In this document: piece after piece, positions 1-6,343 of the stretch | How positions within the stretch are numbered: the first letter of the stretch is position 1 | Layout of the letters: each line of letters begins with the position of its first letter | Origin: Comamonadaceae bacterium | GTDB lineage: Bacteria > Pseudomonadota > Gammaproteobacteria > Burkholderiales > Burkholderiaceae | Reading direction: 5' to 3' | Length of the DNA stretch: 10,490 bases | Assembly: GCA_947455875.1 (NCBI GenBank) | Contig: CANGSD010000019.1 | Coordinates: 1 to 10,490, forward strand | The notes under the pieces: model-generated | What the model was told of the DNA's origin: nothing | The model's input: the letters and a program-made list of their open reading frames with translations, nothing else | Database searches by the model: none | Made by a program: the position numbers and the translations under genes

Positions 1-74
1 AGACAGGCCACGATGAGGCGCAGCAGGAAGGCCCGCACGGTCGGCAGGCGATGGAATGTCGAATGCGAAAACAT
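1..74 (-). CDS. N-terminus of a probable membrane-anchored protein (runs off left edge)
   Basis: On the minus strand an ATG at 74-72 opens a frame that stays open to the window edge (24 full codons). The peptide has a polar, basic start (MFSHSTFHRLPTVR), then a hydrophobic run AFLLRLIVAC that looks like the beginning of a first membrane segment. This arrangement is typical of the N-termini of sensor kinases, GGDEF proteins and similar envelope sensors, but only 24 residues are visible and no family can be assigned. A weak AGG Shine-Dalgarno-like triplet lies 8 nt before the ATG. The gene is divergent from the hydrolase that begins at 228. It could be a chance frame, but its position and amphipathic layout favour a real gene. 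Confidence 0.5.
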   Translation of the reverse strand, partial: MFSHSTFHRLPTVRAFLLRLIVAC

Positions 75-227
75 AGGCAGCACCTAGATCGATTGATCTG
101 CGGCGCCCAGGTTCCGCGATTGCGCGTAAGAGAATGCAAGCTGCGCACAGAGCCGCCCCGCGAGGACCCCTGCGTCACGTCTGGCAAGATGATCGGGCTT
201 CCCACCCGCGACCCGACCGTCTCGCCC

Positions 228-866
228 ATGCTGACCTACCTCACCATCCCCGTCACACCCTTCGCTCAGAACTGCTCCCTGGTCTGGGACGACCAGACGA
301 AGCAAGCCGCCATCATCGATCCGGGCGGTGATCTCGACCGCCTGCTCAATGAAGTGAAAAGCCGAGGCCTGAAGCTCGAGCAGATCTGGCTCACGCACGC
401 CCACATCGACCACGCGGGCGGCACCGGCGAGTTGGCGCGGCGCCTGGGACTTCCCATCATCGGCCCGCACCCGGGCGATCAGTTCTGGATCGACGGCCTG
501 CCCCAGCAAAGCGTGATGTTCGGCTTCGCGCCGGCCGAACTTTTCACACCCACGCGCTGGCTGCACGATGGCGACACCGTCACCTTGGGCGCGCACACGC
601 TGAACGTGCGCCACTGCCCGGGCCATACGCCGGGCCATGTGGTGTTTCACTCACCGGAGATCCAACGCGCCTTTGTGGGCGATGTGTTGTTTGCGGGCAG
701 CATTGGCCGCACCGATTTTCCGCAGGGCGATCACGACACGCTGATCGCCAGCATCACGCAGCGCCTGTGGCCCATGGGCGATGACACCGTGTTCATTCCG
801 GGGCATGGCCCGGAGAGCACCTTCGGGCGCGAGCGCCGCACCAACCCCTACGTGGGCGGCACCTGA
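228..866 (+). CDS. metallo-beta-lactamase-fold hydrolase, glyoxalase II-like (YcbL type)
   Basis: A 212-aa cytosolic hydrolase of the metallo-beta-lactamase fold. The metal-binding set is complete: the HxHxDH motif THAHIDH (H57, H59, D61, H62), H133 in PGHTPGH, D152 in GDVLF, and H193 in PGHGP. The size and the N-terminus MLTYLTIPVTPFAQNC match the short glyoxalase II-like YcbL group. That group has the catalytic domain but lacks the long C-terminal glutathione-binding domain of true GloB. Family members hydrolyse thioesters such as S-lactoylglutathione; the true substrate cannot be read from sequence. The frame is open back to an ATG at 51 and has another ATG at 189, but recognisable family sequence begins only at 228, so I chose that start although no clear Shine-Dalgarno precedes it. 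The gene ends 10 bp from the convergent protease gene. Confidence 0.9.
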   Translation: MLTYLTIPVTPFAQNCSLVWDDQTKQAAIIDPGGDLDRLLNEVKSRGLKLEQIWLTHAHIDHAGGTGELARRLGLPIIGPHPGDQFWIDGLPQQSVMFGFAPAELFTPTRWLHDGDTVTLGAHTLNVRHCPGHTPGHVVFHSPEIQRAFVGDVLFAGSIGRTDFPQGDHDTLIASITQRLWPMGDDTVFIPGHGPESTFGRERRTNPYVGGT

Positions 867-876
867 GGCGGCGGAC

Positions 877-1677
877 TCAGCGCCGGCCGACGGCCTGCTC
901 GTAAAGGCCCTGCACGCGCGGCACGTTGTCCTGCAAGCGCGCGATGCGCTCGGGCCCGCGCGGGTGGGTCGACAAGAACGCCGGCCCGCCGCTGCCGCCG
1001 GCGGCGCGCCCCATCTTCTCCCACAGGCTGATCGCCGACTGCGGCTGGTAGGCGCCGCGCGCAGCCAGCTCCAGGCCGACCAAGTCGGCGTCGATCTCGT
1101 CGTCGCGGCTGAAACGCAGCGACAGCAACTGCGTGCCTACATCGGCTGCGATGCTCCCCAGCTGCCCCAGCCCCAGCACCTGTGACAGCACCGACAGGCC
1201 GATGCTGGTGCCCTGGGTCTTGGCGATGCGCGCCCGCGCGTGTTCGCGCAGCGCGTGCGCCATCTCGTGGCCCATCACCATCGCGACTTCGTCGTCGGTG
1301 AGTTCTAGCTGATTCAAGATGCCGGTGTAGAAAGCGATCTTGCCCCCGGGCATGCAAAAGGCGTTGATCTGCTTGCTGCCAATCAGGTTGATCTCCCAGC
1401 GCCAGCCCCGTGCGCGATCGTTCCAGCGGGCGGCGTAGGGCACCAGGTCCTGCGCAATATCACGCAGGCGTTTCAACTGGGGGTGCCCCTCGGATGCGAG
1501 CGCGCCTTGCTGGCGGGCCTGCGCAATCATCTGGCTGTATTGCTGTCCGGCCGCGGCCTCGAGCTCGCCGGCCGGCACCAAATTGCGAAGGCGCGAGGCC
1601 TCGTCCACCTGCACCTGTGCCAGGGCCGGTGCAGCCGCCGCTGCGCCCGCGGCCAGCAAAAACGCGCGCCGCGGCAT
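877..1677 (-). CDS. exported M48-family zinc metalloprotease
   Basis: A 266-aa peptidase of the M48 family. The zinc-binding and catalytic motif HEMAH is at residues 137-141, within MGHEMAHALREHARAR. The third ligand glutamate is E194 in the SRDDEIDAD motif, and the downstream FLSTHP motif (about 234-239) is typical of M48. The upstream INAFCMPGGKIAFYTG block is also family-typical. The N-terminus MPRRAFLLAAGAAAAAPALAQ is a signal peptide with AxA-like cleavage near residue 21. Its RRAFL resembles a twin-arginine signal, so Tat export is possible. The mature protein lacks TPR repeats, so it resembles LoiP or a stand-alone BepA protease domain; such enzymes degrade misfolded envelope proteins. 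An in-frame ATG at 1755 would add 26 residues ahead of the signal; neither start has a good Shine-Dalgarno. It is divergent from the AmpG-like gene. Confidence 0.9.
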   Translation of the reverse strand: MPRRAFLLAAGAAAAAPALAQVQVDEASRLRNLVPAGELEAAAGQQYSQMIAQARQQGALASEGHPQLKRLRDIAQDLVPYAARWNDRARGWRWEINLIGSKQINAFCMPGGKIAFYTGILNQLELTDDEVAMVMGHEMAHALREHARARIAKTQGTSIGLSVLSQVLGLGQLGSIAADVGTQLLSLRFSRDDEIDADLVGLELAARGAYQPQSAISLWEKMGRAAGGSGGPAFLSTHPRGPERIARLQDNVPRVQGLYEQAVGRR

Positions 1678-1769
1678 CCAGCGGTGGGAACCGTCCGAAT
1701 GGGGCGGGTGGAGTGACTCGGCCGCCCCGGGGGCGCCATAGCAGGCTAGGCACATATCAGCCGGCGCCG

Positions 1770-1844
1770 AGCCGCCTCAAGCGGGCTGACGCCCCCTCGG
1801 GGGGCAGTGAGTACACGCAGTGACGAGCGTGAGGGTGCATACCC
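1770..1844. repeat. cluster of four adjacent hairpins, probable dispersed intergenic repeat
   Basis: Within the divergent gap between the M48 and AmpG-like genes, four inverted repeats follow one another. At 1770-1787, AGCCGC pairs with GCGGGCT with one bulged G. At 1791-1805, GCCCCC/GGGGGC form a 6-bp stem with a 3-nt loop. At 1814-1831, CACGC/GCGTG enclose an 8-nt loop. At 1833-1844, GGGT/ACCC enclose a 4-nt loop. The module is non-coding and has no T-run, so it is not a classical terminator. From memory, similar segments with a GCCCCCTCGGGGGGCAG core recur between genes in Comamonadaceae, which would make this a palindromic repeat; only one copy lies in this window. Confidence 0.5.
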
Positions 1845-1849
1845 ACCAT

Positions 1850-1855
1850 GATAAT
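1850..1855 (+). promoter_or_regulatory. candidate -10 box for the AmpG-like gene
   Basis: GATAAT matches the sigma-70 -10 consensus at five of six positions and ends 11 bp before the ATG at 1867. Transcription would begin about 5 bp before the start codon, giving an almost leaderless mRNA, in line with the missing Shine-Dalgarno. No convincing -35 box stands at the right distance; that region falls within the hairpin cluster. Confidence 0.3.
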
Positions 1856-1866
1856 GACGACACCTT

Positions 1867-3213
1867 ATGGCCCCGACAGAAATCCCCTCCCCGCCGCCGC
1901 CTTCGGGCCTCGGCGCCTGGATCGCCGCCCTGCGCGTCTACCTCGAGCCCGCCACGCTGCGGATGTTGTTTCTGGGCTTCTCGGCGGGCCTGCCCCTGCT
2001 GCTGGTTCTGGGCACGCTGGGCTTTCGTCTGCGCGAGGCGGGCATCGACCGCACCACCATCGGCTACTTGTCCTGGGTGGGTCTGGCCTATGGCTTCAAG
2101 TGGGCCTGGGCGCCGCTGGTCGATCGCCTGCCGCTGCCGCTTCTCACACGTGCGCTGGGCCGACGCCGCAGCTGGCTGCTCCTGTCGCAGCTCGTGATCG
2201 CCGGCGGCCTGGTGGGGATGGCGCTCCATGACCCGAAGCTGCAGCTGCATGCGGTGGTGGTGTGCGCGCTGGTGGTGGCCTTTGCATCAGCCACACAAGA
2301 CATCGCCCTCGATGCCTATCGCATCGAATCGGCTGGCACCGAGCGCCAGGCGGCTTTGGCTGCGGCCTACCAGGGCGGCTACCGCCTGGCCATGATCTGG
2401 GCCGGCGCGGGCGTGCTGTGGATCGCTGCGCGCGCCGAAGTGGCCAACGCCGCGGCCTACCAGCACGAGGCCTGGCAACTGGGCTATCTGGCGATGGCGG
2501 CGTCCATGCTGGTGGGCGTGATCACCGTGCTGCGCTCGCCCGAGCCCGCGCACCGCGAGCTGCCCCCGGCGCGCAACCTCGCGGCCTGGCTGCGCGAGGC
2601 GGTGTTCGAGCCCTTCGCCGATTTCCTGCGCCGCTACCGGGGGCAGGCCTTGATCGTGCTGGCACTGATCGCGGTCTATCGCATCAGCGACGTGGTCATG
2701 GGCATCATGGCCAACCCGTTTTATGTGGACATGGGCTTTAGCAAGAGCGAGGTCGCAGCGGTCACCAAGTTCTATGGCGTCATCATGACCCTGGTGGGCG
2801 CCTTTGTTGGGGGCGTGCTGGCCTTGCGCCTGGGCGTGATGCGGGTGCTGATGCTGGGCGCGGTGCTCAGTGCCGCGACCAACCTGCTGTTTGTGTGGCT
2901 CTCGTCACGCGGGCATGACGTGCAGGCCCTGGTCTTCGTGATCTCGGCCGACAACCTGGCCTCGGGCATTGCCTCGGCCGCTTTCATCGCTTACCTCTCG
3001 GGCCTGACCAACATCAGCTATTCGGCCACGCAGTACGCGCTGTTTAGCTCGATCATGCTGCTGGCGCCCAAGTGGCTGGCGGGCTTCTCGGGCCAGTATG
3101 TCGATCACTTCGGCTACGGCAATTTCTTCCTGGCCACCGCCGCCCTGGGCGTGCCGGTGCTGCTGCTGGTGGTGCTGGCGGGGCGGGTGAAGGCGAAGGC
3201 GGCTGCCGGCTAA
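1867..3213 (+). CDS. ampG: AmpG-type MFS permease (muropeptide importer family)
   Basis: A 448-aa inner-membrane transporter of the major facilitator superfamily with about 12 hydrophobic segments. Family marks of AmpG are visible: LGFSAGLPLLLVLGTLGFRL (35-54), WAPLVDR (81-87), ATQDIALDAYRIE (142-154), with acidic residues at the site conserved in AmpG, and SATQYALFSS (386-395). A polar loop around 225-260 separates the two six-helix halves. AmpG proteins import anhydro-muropeptides released from peptidoglycan for recycling and, in some bacteria, for AmpC induction. Near relatives carry other substrates, so the assignment is by family. The start at 1867 is forced because a stop lies four codons upstream and no other start intervenes; there is no Shine-Dalgarno. 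The gene is single and converges on the zinc-finger gene 19 bp downstream. Confidence 0.82.
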   Translation: MAPTEIPSPPPPSGLGAWIAALRVYLEPATLRMLFLGFSAGLPLLLVLGTLGFRLREAGIDRTTIGYLSWVGLAYGFKWAWAPLVDRLPLPLLTRALGRRRSWLLLSQLVIAGGLVGMALHDPKLQLHAVVVCALVVAFASATQDIALDAYRIESAGTERQAALAAAYQGGYRLAMIWAGAGVLWIAARAEVANAAAYQHEAWQLGYLAMAASMLVGVITVLRSPEPAHRELPPARNLAAWLREAVFEPFADFLRRYRGQALIVLALIAVYRISDVVMGIMANPFYVDMGFSKSEVAAVTKFYGVIMTLVGAFVGGVLALRLGVMRVLMLGAVLSAATNLLFVWLSSRGHDVQALVFVISADNLASGIASAAFIAYLSGLTNISYSATQYALFSSIMLLAPKWLAGFSGQYVDHFGYGNFFLATAALGVPVLLLVVLAGRVKAKAAAG

Positions 3214-3232
3214 GCAGCAGCCGGGGCGGTGC

Positions 3233-3457
3233 TCAGTGCCCGCCGCCGAAATGCTCGCCGGCCTTGAGCCGGTACACGGTGCCGCAATACGGGCAGCGCG
3301 CCTCGCCCGTGTGGGCCACGTCCAGAAAGACGCGCGGGTGACTGCTCCACAGCTTCATGCCGGCTTTCGGGCTGGGGCAGAAGACGCCGCCATGGCCATT
3401 GAGATCCTTGGCCAGCAGCTCGATGACGGTCTGCGGCTTGGTGGCGGTCGCAGTCAT
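3233..3457 (-). CDS. CHCC-type zinc-finger protein
   Basis: A 74-aa cytosolic protein. Zinc ligands C27, H40, C55 and C58 form the pattern C-x12-H-x14-C-x2-C, with the hallmark SSHPRVFLDV and CPYCGTVY stretches. This is the zf-CHCC domain (PF10276) also found at the C-terminus of the complex I subunit NDUFS6. The bacterial stand-alone versions have no firmly established role that I know of; a link to respiratory-complex assembly is only an analogy. It lies 11 bp downstream of ilvE, and its Shine-Dalgarno overlaps the ilvE stop, which suggests co-transcription and translational coupling. From memory, the ilvE and CHCC zinc-finger pairing is common in Burkholderiales. Length and ligands are intact. 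Confidence 0.9.
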   Translation of the reverse strand: MTATATKPQTVIELLAKDLNGHGGVFCPSPKAGMKLWSSHPRVFLDVAHTGEARCPYCGTVYRLKAGEHFGGGH

Positions 3458-3465
3458 GGGTGTTG

Positions 3466-3470
3466 TCCTC
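3466..3470 (-). promoter_or_regulatory. Shine-Dalgarno of the zinc-finger gene, overlapping the ilvE stop
   Basis: GAGGA lies 8 nt before the ATG at 3457 and shares two bases with the TGA stop of ilvE at 3469-3471. Ribosomes ending ilvE would therefore stop on the next initiation site, a layout expected for coupled translation. Confidence 0.7.
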
Positions 3471-4404
3471 AGACCAGCGTGAGCCAGTGGGCGTACTTGG
3501 GGTTGCGCCCGTTCACGATGTCAAAGAAGGCCGCCTGGATTTTCTCGGTGATGGGGCCGCGCGAGCCGGCGCCGATCTGCACGCGATCGAGCTCGCGAAT
3601 CGGCGTGACTTCCGCGGCGGTGCCGGTGAAAAAGGCCTCGTCACTGATATAGATCTCGTCGCGCGTGATGCGCTTTTGTACCAGCTCGATCCCGAGGTCC
3701 TGGCAGATATGAACGACGGTGTTGCGCGTGATGCCATTGAGCGCACCCGCCGACAGATCGGGCGTGTAGACCTTGCCGTCCTTGATCACGAAGATGTTCT
3801 CGCCCGCGCCTTCGCTCACGAAACCGGAAACATCGAGCAGCAGCGCCTCGTCATAGCCGTCGTCCAGGGCCTCCATATTGGCCAGGATCGAGTTGGTGTA
3901 GTTGCTCACCGCCTTGGCCTGCGTCATGGTGATGTTGACGTGGTGGCGCGTGTAGCTGGAGGTCTTGACGCGGATGCCGCGCTTCATGCCGTCTTCACCC
4001 AGGTAGGCACCCCAGGCCCAGGCCGCCACCATCAGGTGGATCTGGTTGCCGCGGGGAGAAACGCCGAGCTTTTGCGAACCGATCCAGGTCAGCGGGCGCA
4101 GGTAGCAGGTTTCAAGCTGGTTGGCGCGGACCACGGCGCGCTGCGCCTCGCACACCTGCTCCTGGGTGAAGGGGATGGCCATGCGCAGGATCTTGGCGCT
4201 GTTGAACAAGCGCTCGGTGTGTTCCTGCAGGCGGAAGATGGCGGTGCCCTTGGCGGTTTTGTACGCACGAACCCCTTCGAAGGCGCCGCAGCCATAGTGC
4301 AGGGTGTGGGTCAGGACGTGGATCTTGGCGTCGCGCCACTCCACCATCTGACCATCCATCCAGATCTTGCCGTCGCGGTCGGCCATGCTGGTCACAACAC
4401 TCAT
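3469..4404 (-). CDS. ilvE: branched-chain amino acid aminotransferase
   Basis: A 311-aa PLP enzyme of fold type IV. It carries out the last step of valine, leucine and isoleucine synthesis and the first step of their breakdown, using 2-oxoglutarate/glutamate as amino partner. The Schiff-base lysine is K164 in TQAKAVSNYTNS. Other class IV marks are HTLHYGCGAFEGVRAYK near residues 33-49, the phosphate-binding EGAGENIFV (about 198-206), GITRNTV (224-230), and TGTAAEVTPI (261-270). Length fits the E. coli-type enzyme (about 309 aa). I chose the ATG at 4404 because an AAGGAAG Shine-Dalgarno sits 4 nt upstream; a TTG at 4425 is possible but poorly placed. The gene lies between an uncharacterised membrane protein and the CHCC zinc-finger gene, all on the minus strand. 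D-amino acid aminotransferase is a distant alternative. Confidence 0.96.
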   Translation of the reverse strand: MSVVTSMADRDGKIWMDGQMVEWRDAKIHVLTHTLHYGCGAFEGVRAYKTAKGTAIFRLQEHTERLFNSAKILRMAIPFTQEQVCEAQRAVVRANQLETCYLRPLTWIGSQKLGVSPRGNQIHLMVAAWAWGAYLGEDGMKRGIRVKTSSYTRHHVNITMTQAKAVSNYTNSILANMEALDDGYDEALLLDVSGFVSEGAGENIFVIKDGKVYTPDLSAGALNGITRNTVVHICQDLGIELVQKRITRDEIYISDEAFFTGTAAEVTPIRELDRVQIGAGSRGPITEKIQAAFFDIVNGRNPKYAHWLTLV

Positions 4405-4408
4405 GTTT

Positions 4409-4415
4409 CTTCCTT
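4409..4415 (-). promoter_or_regulatory. Shine-Dalgarno that fixes the ilvE start
   Basis: AAGGAAG on the minus strand ends 4 nt before the ATG at 4404 and is the clearest ribosome binding site near this gene. It excludes the TTG at 4425, which would place this site inside the coding region. Confidence 0.75.
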
Positions 4416-4418
4416 CAG

Positions 4419-4433
4419 GGGTCAAGAGGACCC
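4419..4433 (-). other. small hairpin in the ilvE leader, behind a -10-like TAAAAT
   Basis: On the minus strand GGGTC and GACCC form a perfect 5-bp stem around a 5-nt loop, just upstream of the ilvE ribosome binding site. Further upstream, TAAAAT (plus coordinates 4443-4448), which overlaps the stop of the preceding gene, matches a sigma-70 -10 box at five of six positions, but no good -35 box accompanies it. An internal ilvE promoter with a short structured leader is possible. There is no T-run, so it is not a standard terminator. Confidence 0.25.
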
Positions 4434-4445
4434 AAAACCGCGATT

Positions 4446-4874
4446 TTAGTCGGCGGCCGGGCTGGCCTCGGGGGCGGGGGCCTCAGGGTCCGGGCGCACC
4501 ATCTGCCAGGTGGTCAGGCGCCCATTGACGAATTCGCAGGTCACGTGCGAGCCGCTGGTATCGCCCCAGCGAAAGACCTCGGGCTGGGCGTCCGGCGCCG
4601 AGCGCATCTCGCCCAGGGCGCGGGTCAGGGCCAACACCTTCAACAAGGGCATGCCGGCCTGCAGCTTGGCATTGAGCATGACGGCGCTGCCCACATGGCC
4701 CACCGGCCGGTCGGCGGCCTGTTTGAGCACGTGCATCAGGCGCGTCACGTGCAGCAGCACCCACATGACGATACCCCCCGACACCACGGCCACGCCGGGC
4801 CAGCCATAGGCACGCCAGGCCGCGGCCACCAGGACCACGCCGGCGACGGGAACGAGGATTCTTTGCCAGTTCAT
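4446..4874 (-). CDS. conserved-looking small membrane protein of unknown function
   Basis: A 142-aa protein that I cannot assign to a characterised family. Two hydrophobic segments (about residues 5-20 and 27-45) are separated by a short RAYGWPG turn, which predicts an N-terminal membrane hairpin. A soluble part follows, with VGHVGSAVMLNAKLQAGMPL (58-77) and a region around FRWGDTSGSHVTCEFVNGRL (101-120) that reads like a compact beta-rich domain. The tail is rich in P, A and E. I have seen similar proteins in Comamonadaceae, sometimes labelled glycerate kinase; at this length, with a membrane anchor and no kinase motif, that label cannot be right. It lies 37 bp after radA and 41 bp before ilvE, probably in the same transcript. 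Its Shine-Dalgarno is weak. Codon use matches its neighbours and it appears intact. Confidence 0.82.
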   Translation of the reverse strand: MNWQRILVPVAGVVLVAAAWRAYGWPGVAVVSGGIVMWVLLHVTRLMHVLKQAADRPVGHVGSAVMLNAKLQAGMPLLKVLALTRALGEMRSAPDAQPEVFRWGDTSGSHVTCEFVNGRLTTWQMVRPDPEAPAPEASPAAD

Positions 4875-4911
4875 GGGGCGCGATTGTCGGTGATGCGCGC
4901 GGGACCGGACT

Positions 4912-6291
4912 TCAGCCCAGCCCCCGCACCACCTCCATGGCCTCTTCGATGCGGTCCACCGGATGAATCGTCAGGCCCTCGAGTTCGCGACTACCTTTCT
5001 TGGGCGCATTGGCGCGCGGCACCACCGCCACCGAAAACCCCAGCTTGGCCGCCTCACGCAAACGCTCCTGCCCGCGCGGCGCCGGGCGCACCTCGCCGGC
5101 CAGACCGACTTCGCCAAAGGCGATAAAGCCCTTGGGCAAAGCCCGCCCGCGCAATGAGGACGTGATGGCCAGCATCACCGACAAATCCGCCGCCGGCTCG
5201 CTGATACGCACGCCGCCCACCGCGTTGACGAAGACATCCTGGTCCATACAAGCCACGCCCGCGTGGCGATGCAGCACCGCCAGCAGCATGGCCAGACGAT
5301 CACGCTCCAGGCCCACGGACAAGCGCCGCGGACTGGGGCCACCGGTATCGACCAGGGCCTGAATCTCCACCAACAGGGGCCGCGTGCCCTCCAGCGTCAC
5401 CAACACGCAGCTACCGGGCACGGGCTCGGCATGCTGCGACAAGAAGATCGCACTGGGGTTGGCCACGCCGCGCAGGCCCTTCTCGGTCATGGCAAACACG
5501 CCAATCTCATTGACCGCGCCAAAGCGGTTCTTGATGGCGCGCACCAGGCGAAAGCTCGAATGCGTGTCGCCCTCGAAATAGAGCACCGTGTCGACCATGT
5601 GCTCCAACACGCGCGGACCCGCCAATGCACCTTCCTTGGTCACATGGCCCACCAGCACGATGCAGGTGCCGCTGGCTTTGGCTGCGCGCGTGAGATGCGC
5701 CGCGCACTCGCGCACCTGGGCCACCGAGCCGGGGGCCGAAGTCAGTTGATCCGAGTACACGGTCTGGATCGAGTCGATCACCGCCACGGCGGGCTGGGTG
5801 GAGGCCAGCGTGGCCAGGATCTTCTCGAGGTTGATCTCGGCTTGCACCTTCACCTGCGACTTCTCCAGCCCCAGCCGGCGCGAGCGCAGGGCGACCTGCG
5901 CGCCCGACTCTTCGCCCGTCACATACAGCGTAGACACCTGTGCGCGCTGCAGGCCATCGAGCGCTTGCAGCAGCAAGGTGGACTTGCCGATGCCCGGGTC
6001 GCCGCCAATCAGCACCACGCCGCCTTCGACGATGCCGCCCCCGAGCACGCGATCGAGTTCGTCAATGCCGGTGGGCGTGCGTGCGACGTCGGCCGCCTCG
6101 ATATCGGCCAGCACGGCGACGGGCGCGGACTTGGTCAAGGCCGCAAAGCGGTTCTTGCCTGGCCCGGGCGCGCCCTCGGCCACGCTCTCGATCAGGGTGT
6201 TCCAGGCTTCGCAGTGCGGGCACTTGCCGAGCCAGCGCGGGCTGGTGCCACCGCATTCGGTGCAGGTGTAGATCGTCTTTTCCTTGGCCAT
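4912..6291 (-). CDS. radA: DNA repair protein RadA (Sms), RecA-like helicase
   Basis: A 459-aa RadA, the usual length for the family. It promotes branch migration of recombination intermediates together with RecA. The N-terminal zinc finger has C10, C13, C24 and C27 (CTEC, CPHC). The RecA-like ATPase core has Walker A GGDPGIGKST (96-105) and Walker B VAVIDS (169-174). The RadA-specific KNRFG motif is at 254-258. The C-terminal Lon-protease-like domain includes KGFIAFGEVGLAGEVRP (387-403). All parts are intact. The ATG at 6291 directly precedes the MAKEKTIYTC family start and has a GAGGA Shine-Dalgarno 9 nt upstream. RadA is the first gene of the minus-strand run that continues to the CHCC zinc-finger gene, and it is divergent from panE, with 52 bp between their starts. 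Confidence 0.98.
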   Translation of the reverse strand: MAKEKTIYTCTECGGTSPRWLGKCPHCEAWNTLIESVAEGAPGPGKNRFAALTKSAPVAVLADIEAADVARTPTGIDELDRVLGGGIVEGGVVLIGGDPGIGKSTLLLQALDGLQRAQVSTLYVTGEESGAQVALRSRRLGLEKSQVKVQAEINLEKILATLASTQPAVAVIDSIQTVYSDQLTSAPGSVAQVRECAAHLTRAAKASGTCIVLVGHVTKEGALAGPRVLEHMVDTVLYFEGDTHSSFRLVRAIKNRFGAVNEIGVFAMTEKGLRGVANPSAIFLSQHAEPVPGSCVLVTLEGTRPLLVEIQALVDTGGPSPRRLSVGLERDRLAMLLAVLHRHAGVACMDQDVFVNAVGGVRISEPAADLSVMLAITSSLRGRALPKGFIAFGEVGLAGEVRPAPRGQERLREAAKLGFSVAVVPRANAPKKGSRELEGLTIHPVDRIEEAMEVVRGLG

Positions 6292-6300
6292 GGCCGATTG

Positions 6301-6305
6301 TCCTC
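6301..6305 (-). promoter_or_regulatory. Shine-Dalgarno of radA
   Basis: GAGGA stands 9 nt before the radA ATG. It lies inside CTGAGGACAA, the same ten bases that precede the zinc-finger gene at 3463-3472. Confidence 0.65.
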
Positions 6306-6330
6306 AGAAAAGCGGGCCGCTCACCTCCCG

Positions 6331-6336
6331 TAACAT
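6331..6336 (+). promoter_or_regulatory. weak candidate -10 box for panE
   Basis: TAACAT matches the -10 consensus at four of six positions and ends 7 bp before the panE ATG, so transcription would begin at or next to the start codon. No Shine-Dalgarno precedes that ATG, which is compatible with leaderless translation. No good -35 box is visible. Confidence 0.2.
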
Positions 6337-6343
6337 CGACCCC

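Noticed and set aside
51..227. 59-codon in-frame N-terminal extension of the MBL hydrolase
   Set aside because: The extension is arginine-rich, shows no signal or domain, overlaps the start of the divergent gene, and the family's own N-terminus begins at 228.
3201..3222. GGCTGC/GCAGCC inverted repeat around the stop of the AmpG-like gene
   Set aside because: A 6-bp stem with a 10-nt loop, partly coding and without a T-run, is too weak to call a terminator in DNA this GC-rich.
3460..4449. 329-codon plus-strand frame opposite ilvE
   Set aside because: It is the complement of a complete aminotransferase gene; composition is typical of antisense GC-rich frames.
5263..6333. Long open frame on the plus strand (356 codons) opposite radA
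   Set aside because: It is the GC-rich antisense shadow of radA; its peptide is low-complexity in H, Q, R and A with no family signal, whereas the radA frame carries every motif of its family.
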